Of a stretch of DNA of 64,000 nt, positions 10,886 through 20,084 are shown piece by piece. The notes below the pieces were generated by a model. It ran no database searches. It was not told where the DNA came from and saw nothing but the letters and a program-made list of their open reading frames with translations. Every line of letters begins with the position of its first letter. Positions within the stretch are counted from its first letter, which is position 1. The DNA comes from Verrucomicrobiales bacterium (GTDB lineage Bacteria; Verrucomicrobiota; Verrucomicrobiia; Limisphaerales; J093), in contig JABTUJ010000003.1 in the NCBI GenBank assembly GCA_015075445.1, forward strand, positions 62,001-126,000, written 5' to 3'. The position numbers and the translations under genes were made by a program.

Positions 10886-12622
10886 ATGCACTGGGTCGGG
10901 GTCACCGGGGCGCTCTTTGCCGGTTTCACGCTGCTGTTCTTCGCCGTGGTGGCGTTGCTCGCCGCCTTGGGCGTGGTCCGGAACGTCGGCCGGGAGGCGC
11001 AGAAGTTGATAGTGGTGGTGCTGGCTTTCGGCGCCGCTTTGTCCTTTGGCTTCATCGGCGGGCAGGTGATGGCCCGCGTGAGGCTGCTGCCAGCGTTGGC
11101 CAGAGGACCGCGTTTTGTCTTCAACTTGAGTGGGGGAATCCTGGTGCTGCTGGTTGTCCTCCTGGGTGGCCTCAAGTTCTATGTCGAGCCTGCCGATGGC
11201 CCGCGCCGGCGTCAGCACTATCAATCGGTGGAAAGGCAAACCGACAGGATTCAGACGGTGCTCAATGCGAACATCGACGTCGTCCTGAGCTTCCCCCAGG
11301 GAGGCCGGCTGTCCGCCGACGAAGATGCCACGAGGATGGAAGCGGTTGATCGGAAGGACGCTCAGGCGCTGATCGCGGAGCTCAAGGACGATGCCTCGCG
11401 ACTCGCGGTGCTGATCCGCGAGTGTCCCGCCCCGGCCACCTCGGAGGAGTCGCGAATCCTCACGGTGGCCCGCGATGCGCTGCTCTACGCCACTGGCGGA
11501 GATCCGAGGCAGGCAACCCTGACGCAGGCCATGGTCGACGAGCAGTTCCGGGAGTCCAGCGAGCAACTCGCCCGAGCGCTACGCTCGAGTTTCTTCCTGG
11601 CCGAGCGGCTGATTCGGGAAGCCCGCTGGGCGGAGGCGCTCGAGGTGTACTCACGGTACCTGAAACACAAACCCGAAGACGCCGACATCTTGCTGAAACT
11701 GGCCAACTGCCACATTCAGTTGGCCCATCAACTCCGCGCGGAGGGCAAGTCGCTGGAGGAACAGCACCATGCGGAGCAGGCGAACCACCGTTTCCTGCAA
11801 TTCCTGTACGCGGGAAGGCGGACCGAACGGGAGTTGCATTTTGACGGCAGCGAGGAGAACGCCCACGCGGTGGGAGACTGGAGGAAGGTGGTCTATTTCT
11901 GCCCCACGAATTACGCCCGGTTCCGGATGGCCAGAGAGCCGGATCCGACGCACGGCACGATTCTGACCATCGAGACCAAACGAGCCTCAGTCGCCGCCGC
12001 CCGCCTGAACGTGATGGACCTCTCCAAGGACCCGACACTCTCCTGGACCTGGAAGGCGGAGAAGCTCCCGGTGGAGGGCGATGTGACCTTCGGCATGGGT
12101 TCCGACTTCGTGCCCACACTCTCGGTGCGGGCGGTCTTCGATTTCTTCCGGACGGGCGGCCCGCCCCGACGCGATGATCAGGCCTGCCAAGTGGTATTGG
12201 GCTTCGCCTACGAAGAGCCGGATGAGCCCCGGCCCCGGCTCACCAAGTCCCCGATCATGTTGAACTACGTCTGGGACACTACGGCGAAGGTGGAAACGCT
12301 CGCCTACCACCTGCAACCTCCCCAAAATAGCCCGAATGTCATGCTCTACGTCGTCGCCACGTCCTCCACGAACAGTCTGGACCGGTGGGTCCATGTCTCG
12401 CGGAACCTGGTCGCGGATCTGCGCGCGCTGCGCGATAAGTTCGGCGAGGTCCGGGTTCGAGAGGTGGGAGGGAGCCGCCGGAAGATGCGGGACATGTTGG
12501 ACCCCTTGGTCGAGGCGTCGGGTGGGCGCACGTTCTTTGTCGCTGTTCAGGCGAACAGCCAGTGGACTCAGAGCGAGTCGAGGGGTTCGTTCGCAAAGCT
12601 CACCTTTGGCCCCCCGGAGTGA
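10886..12622 (+). CDS. Membrane-anchored TPR protein with DUF3047-like domain
   Basis: 578 residues from the ATG at 10886 (MHWVGVTGALFAGFTLLFF); a longer frame from 10811 adds 25 Arg-rich residues and is less likely. Residues 1-95 carry three membrane segments shared with the preceding gene. Residues about 240-300 contain a TPR-like pair (AEALEVYSRYLKHKPEDADILLKLANCHIQLA has the usual spacing). The C-terminal 250 residues (LSWTWKAEKLP, LNYVWDTTAKVET, WVHVSRNLVADLRAL, ending SFAKLTF) look like DUF3047, a beta-sandwich domain of unknown role. The soluble part is probably on one side of the inner membrane; orientation cannot be settled. No enzyme motif seen. Confidence 0.65.
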   Translation: MHWVGVTGALFAGFTLLFFAVVALLAALGVVRNVGREAQKLIVVVLAFGAALSFGFIGGQVMARVRLLPALARGPRFVFNLSGGILVLLVVLLGGLKFYVEPADGPRRRQHYQSVERQTDRIQTVLNANIDVVLSFPQGGRLSADEDATRMEAVDRKDAQALIAELKDDASRLAVLIRECPAPATSEESRILTVARDALLYATGGDPRQATLTQAMVDEQFRESSEQLARALRSSFFLAERLIREARWAEALEVYSRYLKHKPEDADILLKLANCHIQLAHQLRAEGKSLEEQHHAEQANHRFLQFLYAGRRTERELHFDGSEENAHAVGDWRKVVYFCPTNYARFRMAREPDPTHGTILTIETKRASVAAARLNVMDLSKDPTLSWTWKAEKLPVEGDVTFGMGSDFVPTLSVRAVFDFFRTGGPPRRDDQACQVVLGFAYEEPDEPRPRLTKSPIMLNYVWDTTAKVETLAYHLQPPQNSPNVMLYVVATSSTNSLDRWVHVSRNLVADLRALRDKFGEVRVREVGGSRRKMRDMLDPLVEASGGRTFFVAVQANSQWTQSESRGSFAKLTFGPPE

Positions 12623-12661
12623 GCCGCTGGCTCGGTTCCCGGTGACCGCGAGCGTCAAACC

Positions 12662-13372
12662 ATGCTGAACCTCACCCCTCGATGGACGGGCAGGATCCTG
12701 GTCGTGGCCGGCTGCCTGCTGCTCGGCGTGACGGTCGCTGCGTCTTACTTGGGCGACGGCATTATCGCGATTCTGCTGCGGCCCGGCCCCAGTACCTTCG
12801 AGCGCCTCGAACTCGTGCGGGCGTATTTCGCGTCGTGGGGCGCGGTGGCTCCGTTTGCCTATGTGGCGATTGTCACGGTGGAGGTGATCGTGGCCCCCAT
12901 CCCCGGGCTCATGCTGTACGCGCCGGGCGGCGTGATCTTCGGTGGGTTCTGGGGCGGATTCCTTTCGCTGGTGGGCAACGTCTTCGGAGCCGGGATCGCC
13001 TGTCAGTTGATGCGCGTGGTGGGCCGGAAGCGCCTCGAGCGATTGTTCGCCGGCGGGCGATTCGAGCGGTACGATAAACAGCTCGCCCAGGCGGGCGTTT
13101 GGGTCATTCTGGCCTTGCGCATCAACCCGCTCACCTCCAGCGACCTGGTTTCGTACGCGGCCGGCTTGACGGCGATGCCGACCTGGAAAGTCATGGTCGG
13201 AACGCTCCTGGGCATGGCGCCGCTCTGCTGGGCCCAGGCCTATCTGGCGGACGAACTGCTCAAGGCGGTGCCCTGGCTCATCTTCCCCTTGCTGGTACTT
13301 TGCATCCTCTACGCGGTCGTCGCCGTCGTCATCGGCCGCAAGGTGTTCTCGGCAGAGGCCGGGACTCGATGA
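12662..13372 (+). CDS. TVP38/TMEM64-family (DedA-like) membrane protein
   Basis: 236 residues, about five membrane segments. The signature region is APIPGLMLYAPGGVIFGGFWGGFLSLVGNVFGAGIACQ split over a re-entrant loop (residues about 80-120), followed by RINPLTSSDLVSYAAGLT, which corresponds to the 'R..P..p.....y.aG' motif of SNARE-associated/VTT domain proteins. Such proteins are lipid scramblase-like or flippase-related inner-membrane proteins. It lies 39 bases after the TPR/DUF3047 gene and 43 bases before a lipid-type methyltransferase, so the three may form one operon concerned with the membrane; that link is inference. Confidence 0.82.
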   Translation: MLNLTPRWTGRILVVAGCLLLGVTVAASYLGDGIIAILLRPGPSTFERLELVRAYFASWGAVAPFAYVAIVTVEVIVAPIPGLMLYAPGGVIFGGFWGGFLSLVGNVFGAGIACQLMRVVGRKRLERLFAGGRFERYDKQLAQAGVWVILALRINPLTSSDLVSYAAGLTAMPTWKVMVGTLLGMAPLCWAQAYLADELLKAVPWLIFPLLVLCILYAVVAVVIGRKVFSAEAGTR

Positions 13373-13415
13373 GCGCGGCCGCGACTCCCACAGGAATGCT
13401 GCCCGCAACCAGACC

Positions 13416-14000
13416 ATGCCACTCCAAGAAACACTCCGATTCCTGTCGTCGTTCTTCAATCGACCTCACGTCGTCGGCGCCGTCGCCCCCAGTTCGGCCG
13501 GGTTGGCGCGCCGCATGGTGGAATGGATCGATTGGCCCAACCTGCAGGCGGTGGTCGAGTACGGCCCTGGCACCGGTTCCTTTACGCGCGCGATCTTGGA
13601 AGCCAAGAGGCGGGAGTCACGGTGTTTCGCCATCGAGTTGGAACCGGCGTTTGTCGCGATCCTGAAGCGACGGTTCCCCGGAGTCGTGGTGCACCAGGAC
13701 AGTGTTGCCAATGTGCGAGCGCTGTGTGACCGGGAAGGCATCGAGCAGGTGGACGCGATCATCAGCGGCCTGCCGTGGGCGGCGTTTCCCGAGTCGCTGC
13801 AGACGCAGTTCCTGGATGCCGCGATGAGCGTGTTGAAACCCGGCGGCCAGTTCGTGACGTTCGCGTACCTGCAAGGGCTGTTGCTCCCGGCGGGCAAACG
13901 GTTCCGGCGAATGTTGCAGCGCTACTTCGCGGAGGTGGGCACCAGTGGTGTCGTGTGGTTCAACCTCCCGCCCGCGTTCGTTTATCGGTGCCGACGCTGA
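13416..14000 (+). CDS. Class I SAM methyltransferase, phospholipid N-methyltransferase type
   Basis: 194 residues. The SAM-binding motif VVEYGPGTGSFTRAIL (about 45-60) and the acidic CFAIELEP are as in PmtA and KsgA-like enzymes; IISGLPWAAFP replaces the NlPY-type motif IV. The opening LRFLSSFFNRPHVVGAVAPSS is the characteristic 'F...P...GAv.PSS..La' start of bacterial phosphatidylethanolamine N-methyltransferases. The likely reaction is methylation of phosphatidylethanolamine at the inner membrane. It follows the VTT-domain protein closely. An rRNA adenine dimethylase is less likely because the protein is short and lacks the C-terminal domain. Confidence 0.78.
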   Translation: MPLQETLRFLSSFFNRPHVVGAVAPSSAGLARRMVEWIDWPNLQAVVEYGPGTGSFTRAILEAKRRESRCFAIELEPAFVAILKRRFPGVVVHQDSVANVRALCDREGIEQVDAIISGLPWAAFPESLQTQFLDAAMSVLKPGGQFVTFAYLQGLLLPAGKRFRRMLQRYFAEVGTSGVVWFNLPPAFVYRCRR

Positions 14001-14009
14001 AGCGCACAC

Positions 14010-14141
14010 CCTTCGAACTTCCCCCTTCGAACTTCACCCTTCACCCTTCGCCCTTCGCGCTTCGAACTTCGAACTTCGAACTTCACCCTTCACCCTTCGC
14101 CCTTCGCGCTTCGAACTTCGAACTTCGAACTTCGAACTTCA
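14010..14141. repeat. Period-7 tandem repeat array (CTTCGAA/CTTCGCC/CTTCACC)
   Basis: About 18 units of 7 bases, mostly CTTCGAA, CTTCGCC, CTTCGCG and CTTCACC, between the methyltransferase and the converging kinase gene. The same heptamer family recurs at 34962, 41523 (as CAAAGYK), 58061 and 59170. Confidence 0.9.
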
Positions 14142-14176
14142 CCCCGCCCTTTCCTCACGGCCAGACGCAACGTTGC

Positions 14177-17100
14177 TCACGTCCACCCCGGCCAGCGACG
14201 CCGTCCGCCGAAGCGCAGATCCCGCATGGGCGCTCCGAGGAGCGGCACGTGCAGCAGTGGGATGCCCGTGCGTACGTCCCAGCACTGCAATGCTCCGAAA
14301 TCGTCGGTCGTGACAAGCCGGCGGCCATCGGGCGTGAGCGCCCCCGCCCGCAGCCTTGCCGCGGTCGGCTCGGTTTGAGCGACCAGCGTCAGGTCGGGTA
14401 ATCGCCAGAACCGTGCGCCCTCCCCCCGACTCACCGTCACCACGAGGCCTCCGGAGGCGAGGTCGAAGTCCTCCACGGTGGCGGGCGGGGTGATGCCGTT
14501 GGCCGGGTCGGCCGCCTCCAAGGGCCACACGACCAACCGTTGGTCGGCACCGCTGCAGAGCACATGGTCTCCGTCGGGACTGAACGCCACCCGGGCGATG
14601 CGGTTGGGACGAGCCGGAAAAGCCCGCACCACTTGGCCCGTCTCAAAGTCCAGCACCCGCAACACGCGATCATCACCGCCGACCGCCAACAGGTGCCCGC
14701 GCGGGTGAAACGCCAGTGCGCGAATGGCTCCCCTTCCGGGCGTGAGTTCGCGGTTCAGATCCCCCGTCCCGCTTGATCGGACCTCCAGCCGCCCGGCGGA
14801 CCCGCCCGCGACCACCCAGTGGTCGTCACCGGAGATCGCCAGGGCGCTGATGCGATCCTGGGCGCTGCGCACCGCCCAGTTCGTCGCGCCGGTTCCTGCG
14901 TCCAGACACCACAGTTCCCCGCGCACGCCACCCGCCACGAACCAGGATTTGGAATGCGCAAACCGGACGCGGGTCACCCCCGTGAGCCAGGAGGTCCGGG
15001 TCGCCCGTTGGGCGGGCCTGGGCGCCACGTCCCAAATCGACAGGTGGCGATCGCGACCGCCCCCGACCAGGCGGTGTTCCGATCCCAGGAAGGCCACGGA
15101 CCACAGCGCGCCTTGCCCATGCGTCGAGACCGGGGGAGCGGCGGTGCCGTCGGCCGACCACACGACGGGATTGCCCCCTCCGGTTGCCGCCGCCACCCAC
15201 ACACCGTCGGCGCTCCAGGCGAGCTCCCAGAAGGCACTGCCACTGTCTTGCAGCACCCGCACGGACTCTCCCGAAGTCGGGTTCCACAGGTGCACCTGCC
15301 CGTTCACAGCGCCGCTGGCCAGCACGGTGCCGTCCGGGCTCCAGGCCAGGCTCGAGACGGGTGCGGAATGGGCCTGCCAGGTGTCCTTCCGCACCGCCCC
15401 GTCCTCCGTCTCCTGTGATTCCGCGGAAGACTCCAGCTCGGCTCGAATCCTGCCGACGTGGACCCGTCCCAGGTCGTCGGCCGCCGCGTACGCCTTGAGC
15501 CCGGCATGCCAGTCCACTGCCAGGAGCCGATTTTGGCGGAGCAGCACCAGCCCGGGCGGGCCGTTCGTTGTGCCGCGCCAGTGTTCGAGTCGTCCGTGGT
15601 CTCCCACCGTGAGCAACTCAGTTGTGTCTCCGCAAAACACGGCGCCGTTCAAAGCGGCCTTTGCCTGGTGGCGGGCAAGCACGGTCCCCGTCTGCGTTTC
15701 CAGCACGCACGCGTTGCCGTCGGCGCCGCTGCTCGCCAGGTACCGGCCGTCTCGCGAGAAACGCAGGGAGTTGACCCGCCCCCGGTGCAGGAAGTGATGC
15801 TGGAGCAACTGCTGCGAGGCGGCGTCCCAGACCCGCACGTGGCCCCGCCCGTCCCCGCTGGCGATGCGATCCCCCGTGGCGTTCGCTGCCACGGCAGTGA
15901 TGCCGTGGGCATGGGCGGACCAGGAGCGCTGATCGCTCGCCGGTTGGCCGAGCAGGAAGCGGTGCTCCCACCCCCGCAGCGACACGGGCGTGGCGTCCAG
16001 CCGCTGCCGGGCTTGAACCGGATCCTGGGCGGCGAGGGCCCGCCAGGCTTCGGCCAGTTGGTGGGCGTACGCGCGAAGCTGCTCCCGTTCGACGACCTCC
16101 TCGGCCGCGGCCATCTGGGTGCGAATGGCGGTCATTCGTTCCCGGATCGCCAGGGTGACGCCGGTTCCCAGCGTTGCCATCAACACCAGCCCCAGCCCCG
16201 CCGCGGCGGCTTCAGCGCGGTGGGACCGGGCCCAGCGACGCGCCCGCCGGAGCCAGGGCAGGGGCCGAGCGCGAATCTCCTGGCGTGCCAGGAACCGCCC
16301 CAGGTCCTGGGCCAGTTCGTCGGCCGACGCGTACCGGTCGCGCGGTTCCTTCTGCAGGCATTTGAGACAAATGACCTCGAGATCGCGGGGCACCAGCGGA
16401 TTGAGCGTCGAGGGGGCGGGCGGGAAGTCCCGCGCCACCTGCTGCAGCAGCGCCGCGGCGGAGCCGGCCAGGAACGGCGGTCGCCCGGTCAACAGGTGAA
16501 AGAGCACGGCGCCCAGCGAGTAAACGTCGCTTGCCGCCGTCGCTGCCCGCGAACCGATCGAGACCTGCTCGGGAGCCACGTAGGCCAGGGTGCCCAGCAC
16601 CTGGCCGCTGCGGGTCAGTTCGGACCCGCCGGTGATGGGTCGGGCCAGACCGAAGTCCGTGATCCGGATGCGGTCGTCCGCATCGAGCAGCAGGTTGGAC
16701 GGCTTGAGGTCGCGGTGGAGGACGTTGCCCTGGTGCGCCGCCTGCAGGGCGTCGGCGGCGGCCTTCACGTGCCCGGCGACCTTCTCGGGTTCGGTCAGCC
16801 ATTCACCGGTGCGATGGGCGAGGTTCGTGCCCTCGACGTACTCCATGACCAAGTACGGTTGTCCTTCGCTCTCGCCGAAGTCATGCAGGGCAACGATGTT
16901 GGGGTGGCGAAGTCGAGCCAGGGTCAAGGCTTCCTGCCGGAACCGTTCCCGCGCCTCGGGCACCTCGAACCAGGCTGGGGGCAGGAGCTTGATGGCCACC
17001 CACCGTTCCAGGTCTGTTTGCCAGGCCCGGTACACCACCCCCATGCCCCCCGCTCCCACCAATTCGTGCAGCTCGTATCGCCCCACGCGCCGCGGCGCGC

Positions 17101-17296
17101 CGCTTTGGAGCGGAAGATCATCGAGGGCCAGCGGCGCCGTGTTCTGCGCGAGCCCGCCCTCTTCGATCAGTCCGGCGGCGGCGTCCTCCAGGGCGCACAC
17201 AGGACACAACCCACCGCCCTCCGGTTCGAGCACCCGCCCGCAACCGGGGCAGCGTGGCGGTCCGGTTTCGCCGGGCGACTTCACCGTATCAGCCAT
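14177..17296 (-). CDS. Ser/Thr protein kinase with C-terminal WD40 repeats
   Basis: 1039 residues. An N-terminal zinc-ribbon-like stretch (CPGCGRVLEPEGGGLCPVC) is followed by a complete Hanks-type kinase domain, about 70-340: glycine loop LVGAGGMGVVYRA, catalytic HRDLKPSNLLLD and DFGLARP, then a 'P..F....'-rich C-lobe. A membrane helix near residue 365 (AAAGLGLVLMATLGTGVTLAI) separates it from about a dozen WD40 repeats filling the rest (for example VSSLAWSPDGTVLASGAVNG). The kinase should face the cytoplasm and the propeller the periplasm, though that orientation is inferred. The ECF sigma factor gene lies upstream on the same strand, a frequent pairing in Verrucomicrobia and Planctomycetes. 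Confidence 0.92.
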   Translation of the reverse strand: MADTVKSPGETGPPRCPGCGRVLEPEGGGLCPVCALEDAAAGLIEEGGLAQNTAPLALDDLPLQSGAPRRVGRYELHELVGAGGMGVVYRAWQTDLERWVAIKLLPPAWFEVPEARERFRQEALTLARLRHPNIVALHDFGESEGQPYLVMEYVEGTNLAHRTGEWLTEPEKVAGHVKAAADALQAAHQGNVLHRDLKPSNLLLDADDRIRITDFGLARPITGGSELTRSGQVLGTLAYVAPEQVSIGSRAATAASDVYSLGAVLFHLLTGRPPFLAGSAAALLQQVARDFPPAPSTLNPLVPRDLEVICLKCLQKEPRDRYASADELAQDLGRFLARQEIRARPLPWLRRARRWARSHRAEAAAAGLGLVLMATLGTGVTLAIRERMTAIRTQMAAAEEVVEREQLRAYAHQLAEAWRALAAQDPVQARQRLDATPVSLRGWEHRFLLGQPASDQRSWSAHAHGITAVAANATGDRIASGDGRGHVRVWDAASQQLLQHHFLHRGRVNSLRFSRDGRYLASSGADGNACVLETQTGTVLARHQAKAALNGAVFCGDTTELLTVGDHGRLEHWRGTTNGPPGLVLLRQNRLLAVDWHAGLKAYAAADDLGRVHVGRIRAELESSAESQETEDGAVRKDTWQAHSAPVSSLAWSPDGTVLASGAVNGQVHLWNPTSGESVRVLQDSGSAFWELAWSADGVWVAAATGGGNPVVWSADGTAAPPVSTHGQGALWSVAFLGSEHRLVGGGRDRHLSIWDVAPRPAQRATRTSWLTGVTRVRFAHSKSWFVAGGVRGELWCLDAGTGATNWAVRSAQDRISALAISGDDHWVVAGGSAGRLEVRSSGTGDLNRELTPGRGAIRALAFHPRGHLLAVGGDDRVLRVLDFETGQVVRAFPARPNRIARVAFSPDGDHVLCSGADQRLVVWPLEAADPANGITPPATVEDFDLASGGLVVTVSRGEGARFWRLPDLTLVAQTEPTAARLRAGALTPDGRRLVTTDDFGALQCWDVRTGIPLLHVPLLGAPMRDLRFGGRRRWPGWT

Positions 17297-17556
17297 GAGG
17301 AGTCCCCATCTGGGTTAGCGGCCGACTCAAGGCTGCTGTGCAGAAAGCCCGCACCGGATTTCGTGGCATCATGTCCACACTGAGAGAAAGCGGTTTCGCT
17401 CCTCCACGTTACGTGCCGGCTTCCACCCTTCTGCCTCTGCGTTCTCCTCGCCTCTGCGCTGGAAGGGGAAACGTAGGGTTGGTTCCACCGCCGCGACCGG
17501 AAGATCGTCGAGGATGAGCGAAGCGGGGTGGGACCAGCGAAGACATGGTGCTTGCC

Positions 17557-18303
17557 TCAGCTCCGCGCGAGGATCGCCCGCAGCTCGCGCAGCTCCGCTT
17601 CGAGATCTGCCCGGTCGCCCACCGTTGCCGCCAGCTCCTCGAGAATCAGCGCTCGCAGCCGCTGCCGAACCCGGTGCAGCGCCGTCCGTACCGCGCCGGG
17701 GGTCATGCCCAGACGCGACGCCAGTTCGGCCATCGACTCCGCTCCGTCACGATCGTAGAGCGCCGGCAGGAGGTGCTGCACGAGGGCCCGCTGAACCGGC
17801 AGGGCCGTTTCCGCGACGAGCCGGCGCGCCGCCGCCGTCAGCAACGCCAGGACCCACGCCCGATCAAAGGCCTCATCGGGTCGCAACCCCGGATCGCGAA
17901 TCAGCCCGCCCACCCCGACCGGACCTTCTTCGAGCGGAACGTGCACGGCGCGGCCTCCGGACTTCCACCGGTTCGCCCGTGCCTGCGCGCCGGCCCAGTG
18001 GTGTCGCAGGCAGGCAAGCAGGAACGAGCGGAACCGGCCCAGGGCCGGATCGACGGTCTTCAGCACGTCCGGGCGCAGCAGATGTCTCAGGAAATCCTGG
18101 GTCATATCCTCCAAGTCCGCCGCGGGGCATCCGGCCTGCCGGAAAAACGCCCGGATCGGTTGCTGGTAGTTCTGACACAGCTCGCCCAACGCGGGCAGCG
18201 CCTGTTCCCGGGCCGACAACACCATTGTCCAGTCCGTGGCCGGAAACGCCACACCGCCCTGGTGGCCGGGGGAGCGTGGGCCGCGTGGTCGTCCGGGATT
18301 CAT
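17557..18303 (-). CDS. ECF-type RNA polymerase sigma factor
   Basis: 248 residues from the ATG at 18303; the frame is open further upstream to 18570 but that part runs through dispersed repeats. Region 2 is visible at about 45-110 (FFRQAGCPAADLEDMTQDFL, FRSFLLACLRHHWA) and region 4 at 185-230 (SMAELASRLGMTPGAVRTALHRVRQRLRALILEEL, a clear helix-turn-helix). The long linker and the phrase WTMVLSARE are typical of the ECF groups linked with Ser/Thr kinases in Planctomycetes/Verrucomicrobia. The kinase gene begins 260 bases downstream, so phosphorylation may replace an anti-sigma factor; this is inference from family precedent. Confidence 0.85.
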   Translation of the reverse strand: MNPGRPRGPRSPGHQGGVAFPATDWTMVLSAREQALPALGELCQNYQQPIRAFFRQAGCPAADLEDMTQDFLRHLLRPDVLKTVDPALGRFRSFLLACLRHHWAGAQARANRWKSGGRAVHVPLEEGPVGVGGLIRDPGLRPDEAFDRAWVLALLTAAARRLVAETALPVQRALVQHLLPALYDRDGAESMAELASRLGMTPGAVRTALHRVRQRLRALILEELAATVGDRADLEAELRELRAILARS

Positions 18304-18422
18304 GCGCGGATTGTTGGCCGACCCGAATTCCGCCGACAACCGGAAACGGCGGAGACCTCGGTCCGCCAAACCCTTCCACGCAGTTCCATGCACTCGCCTG
18401 CAGCCCGGCGGGTCCCTGCCCG

Positions 18423-18447
18423 CTGTAGGCGCCGACGTGAGGAGGCG
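18423..18447 (+). repeat. REP-like element A, single copy
   Basis: Identical to the 4717-4741 arm (CTGTAGGCGCCGACGTGAGG and on) and preceded by the same CTGCCCG tail of the leader. It has no inverted partner nearby. Confidence 0.85.
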
Positions 18448-18508
18448 TGGTGGACGAGCGGTACCCACCACGGCAAGGCGTCCGCGCGCCAACCCGTTCA
18501 TCATGAGC

Positions 18509-18550
18509 GCGAAGCGTCTGGAGTGCGGCGTCTTCCAGCGCCGCTTTTCG
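18509..18550 (+). repeat. Dispersed hairpin repeat B
   Basis: Contains GGAGTGCGGCGTCTTCCAGC followed by GCCGCTTTTCG; GCGGCG pairs with CGCCGC around an 8-base loop. Other copies lie at 23043, 25196 (inverted), 27217, 41646 and 41772. Confidence 0.8.
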
Positions 18551-18852
18551 TCCTTAACCTTCCATGCCACGTACCGGCCTCGCTTGTGCCCCTACGCCCC
18601 GGCCTCCGCCGAGCTCACTCCACGACTTCGCCAAACCCTGTAACACTTCGCGCCATTTCTCGTTTCTTTAAGCATGCTCCGCAGTGTCGGTTTGTCCCAG
18701 GGAGGTGGCGCGAATGCAGCGCGCTTGCCGGGGACCCGACTTGCGGCTCTCCCGCTGCGAGGCGATGGGCTCCCTCCGCGCTTCCTCGCGCTGTCTCACT
18801 GCCAACCGCCCCTTGTCGTGGCCTCGCGACGTCCGAGAATATCTCCACGCTC

Positions 18853-18972
18853 ATGAAACCCCGTCTGTTCATTACTCCCCTGGTCGCCGCCGGCACGGCC
18901 TTGGCGCTCCAACTGACCGCCAACGCCCAGACCCAGACCTTCGACATCGCCGTTGGGGACACCAAGCCATGA
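18853..18972 (+). pseudogene. Truncated secreted-protein gene, signal peptide only
   Basis: 39 codons: MKPRLFITPLVAAGTALALQ followed by LTANAQTQTFDIAVGDTKP and a stop. The first 26 residues are a clear signal peptide with an ANA-Q cleavage site, but only 13 residues of mature protein remain. The stop overlaps the next ATG (ATGA). A very small secreted peptide is conceivable; a truncated gene fits the neighbourhood better. Confidence 0.45.
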
Positions 18973-19250
18973 AAACCATCTCGACCTTCTGCCTGGCTGC
19001 CGCCCTCCTTGCCGGCGCCAGCATCCACCTCAACGCCCAGGCCTCGACGACCTTGCACGAGCGGCTCAAGGTGCTCGCCCCACTGCTCGGGGAATGGAAC
19101 GTCACGTGGACCGACGAAGCCGGGCAGCCGTGGCGGGGCAGGTTAAGCATCGCCCCCGCCGCTGGCGGCACGACCTGCACCGCAGACTACCAAGACAGTA
19201 ACCCCCAGGGCCAGGAGCAGGTGATCTCTTGGCAGGCATCCAAACGATGA
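18969..19250 (+). pseudogene. Truncated secreted protein, lipocalin/DUF1579-like start
   Basis: 93 residues beginning at an ATG overlapping the previous stop. Residues 1-23 are a signal peptide (MKTISTFCLAAALLAGASIH, then LNAQA). The mature part (HERLKVLAPLLGEWNVTWTDEAGQPWRG split, then LSIAPAAGGTTC) resembles the opening strands of 'LG.W...G' beta-barrel domains such as DUF1579. It stops after about 70 mature residues, roughly half a domain, so I treat it as a 3'-truncated gene. The next gene starts 33 bases downstream. Confidence 0.5.
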
Positions 19251-19282
19251 GGTTCTCAACATTCAACCACCCACGCAATGTT

Positions 19283-20065
19283 ATGAAACAGCAGACAGCT
19301 CTATTCACGATCGGCATTCTCCTCGGTATCGTCACCACCGCGTCGGTGCTTCCTCCGGCTCCCATCTCACGACCCGGAGTCATCTGCAAGACTGGATTTG
19401 AAAAGAGCGACTTCGCCCCTGGCCCGCTGGTCGGACAGCAGGGATTTGAGGAGTGGGCGGGCCGTTCCGCACCCGCGGCGGTGGTGATCGGAGAAGCGGC
19501 CACAGGCAAGCAAGCCGTGATGATCGACGGTCGTTTGGCCACGGACCACGATCCGGAGCCGGACCTGGCATGGGAGTACTACTATTTCCACGGCCCGACC
19601 TACGGTTTCGACGTGGCTGCCGCCAAGGCATCGGTGGTGACATTCAAGTGTGACCTGATGCTCCGGAATCGTGGGGAGACGCCCGACGATTGGATTGGTT
19701 TGGCGATTTACACGGAGTCGGGATTCCGGGTCGCCTACATGACCATCGAAACCAGCGGAACCTTTTGGTTCGAGAACGGCTGGTTTTCTCCCGGCCCACC
19801 ATTCTACATCGTGCCCGGGGCGGAGTGTGACAGATACTACTCAGTAGCGCTGGAATACGACTTTGCGGCCGGCGTTGCCCGCTACTGGGTGGACAGCAAG
19901 CTGGTGTACACGTCGGCGCCCTCCTTGGAGCCCGAGTTGATTGACTGGGTGCTCGGCGATGTTGATATGATCATCGGTTCCCAAGACCGCAGTCGTCCCG
20001 CCCACGTGATCGGGTTCTTCGACAACTACGAGATCAGGGTTTCTGGGCGCAACGCGGGCAAGTAG
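19283..20065 (+). CDS. Secreted protein of unknown function
   Basis: 260 residues from the ATG at 19283, with a signal peptide MKQQTALFTIGILLGIVTTA. The mature part is beta-rich with aromatic clusters (DLAWEYYYFHGPTYGFDV, TSGTFWFENGWFSPGPPFY, YYSVALEYDFAAGVARYW) and ends IIGSQDRSRPAHVIGFFDNYEIRV. The 'F.ksdfapGpl.gQ.g...W' opening and 'fDNyeI' close are as in LamG/jelly-roll exported proteins common in Verrucomicrobia. It appears intact, unlike its neighbours. No catalytic residues can be assigned. Confidence 0.65.
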   Translation: MKQQTALFTIGILLGIVTTASVLPPAPISRPGVICKTGFEKSDFAPGPLVGQQGFEEWAGRSAPAAVVIGEAATGKQAVMIDGRLATDHDPEPDLAWEYYYFHGPTYGFDVAAAKASVVTFKCDLMLRNRGETPDDWIGLAIYTESGFRVAYMTIETSGTFWFENGWFSPGPPFYIVPGAECDRYYSVALEYDFAAGVARYWVDSKLVYTSAPSLEPELIDWVLGDVDMIIGSQDRSRPAHVIGFFDNYEIRVSGRNAGK

Positions 20066-20084
20066 GAGAAGAACTCTGGGCGCG

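Larger units (their letters stand above)
18304..18852. other. Repeat-bearing intergenic region
   Basis: 549 bases between the divergent sigma gene and the secreted-protein fragments. It holds one copy of element A (18423-18447) and one of element B (18509-18550). No gene is supported. Confidence 0.5.

Noticed and set aside
11987..13459. 490-codon minus-strand frame
   Set aside because: Antisense to the DUF3047-like and VTT genes; His/Arg/Gln-rich composition typical of shadows.
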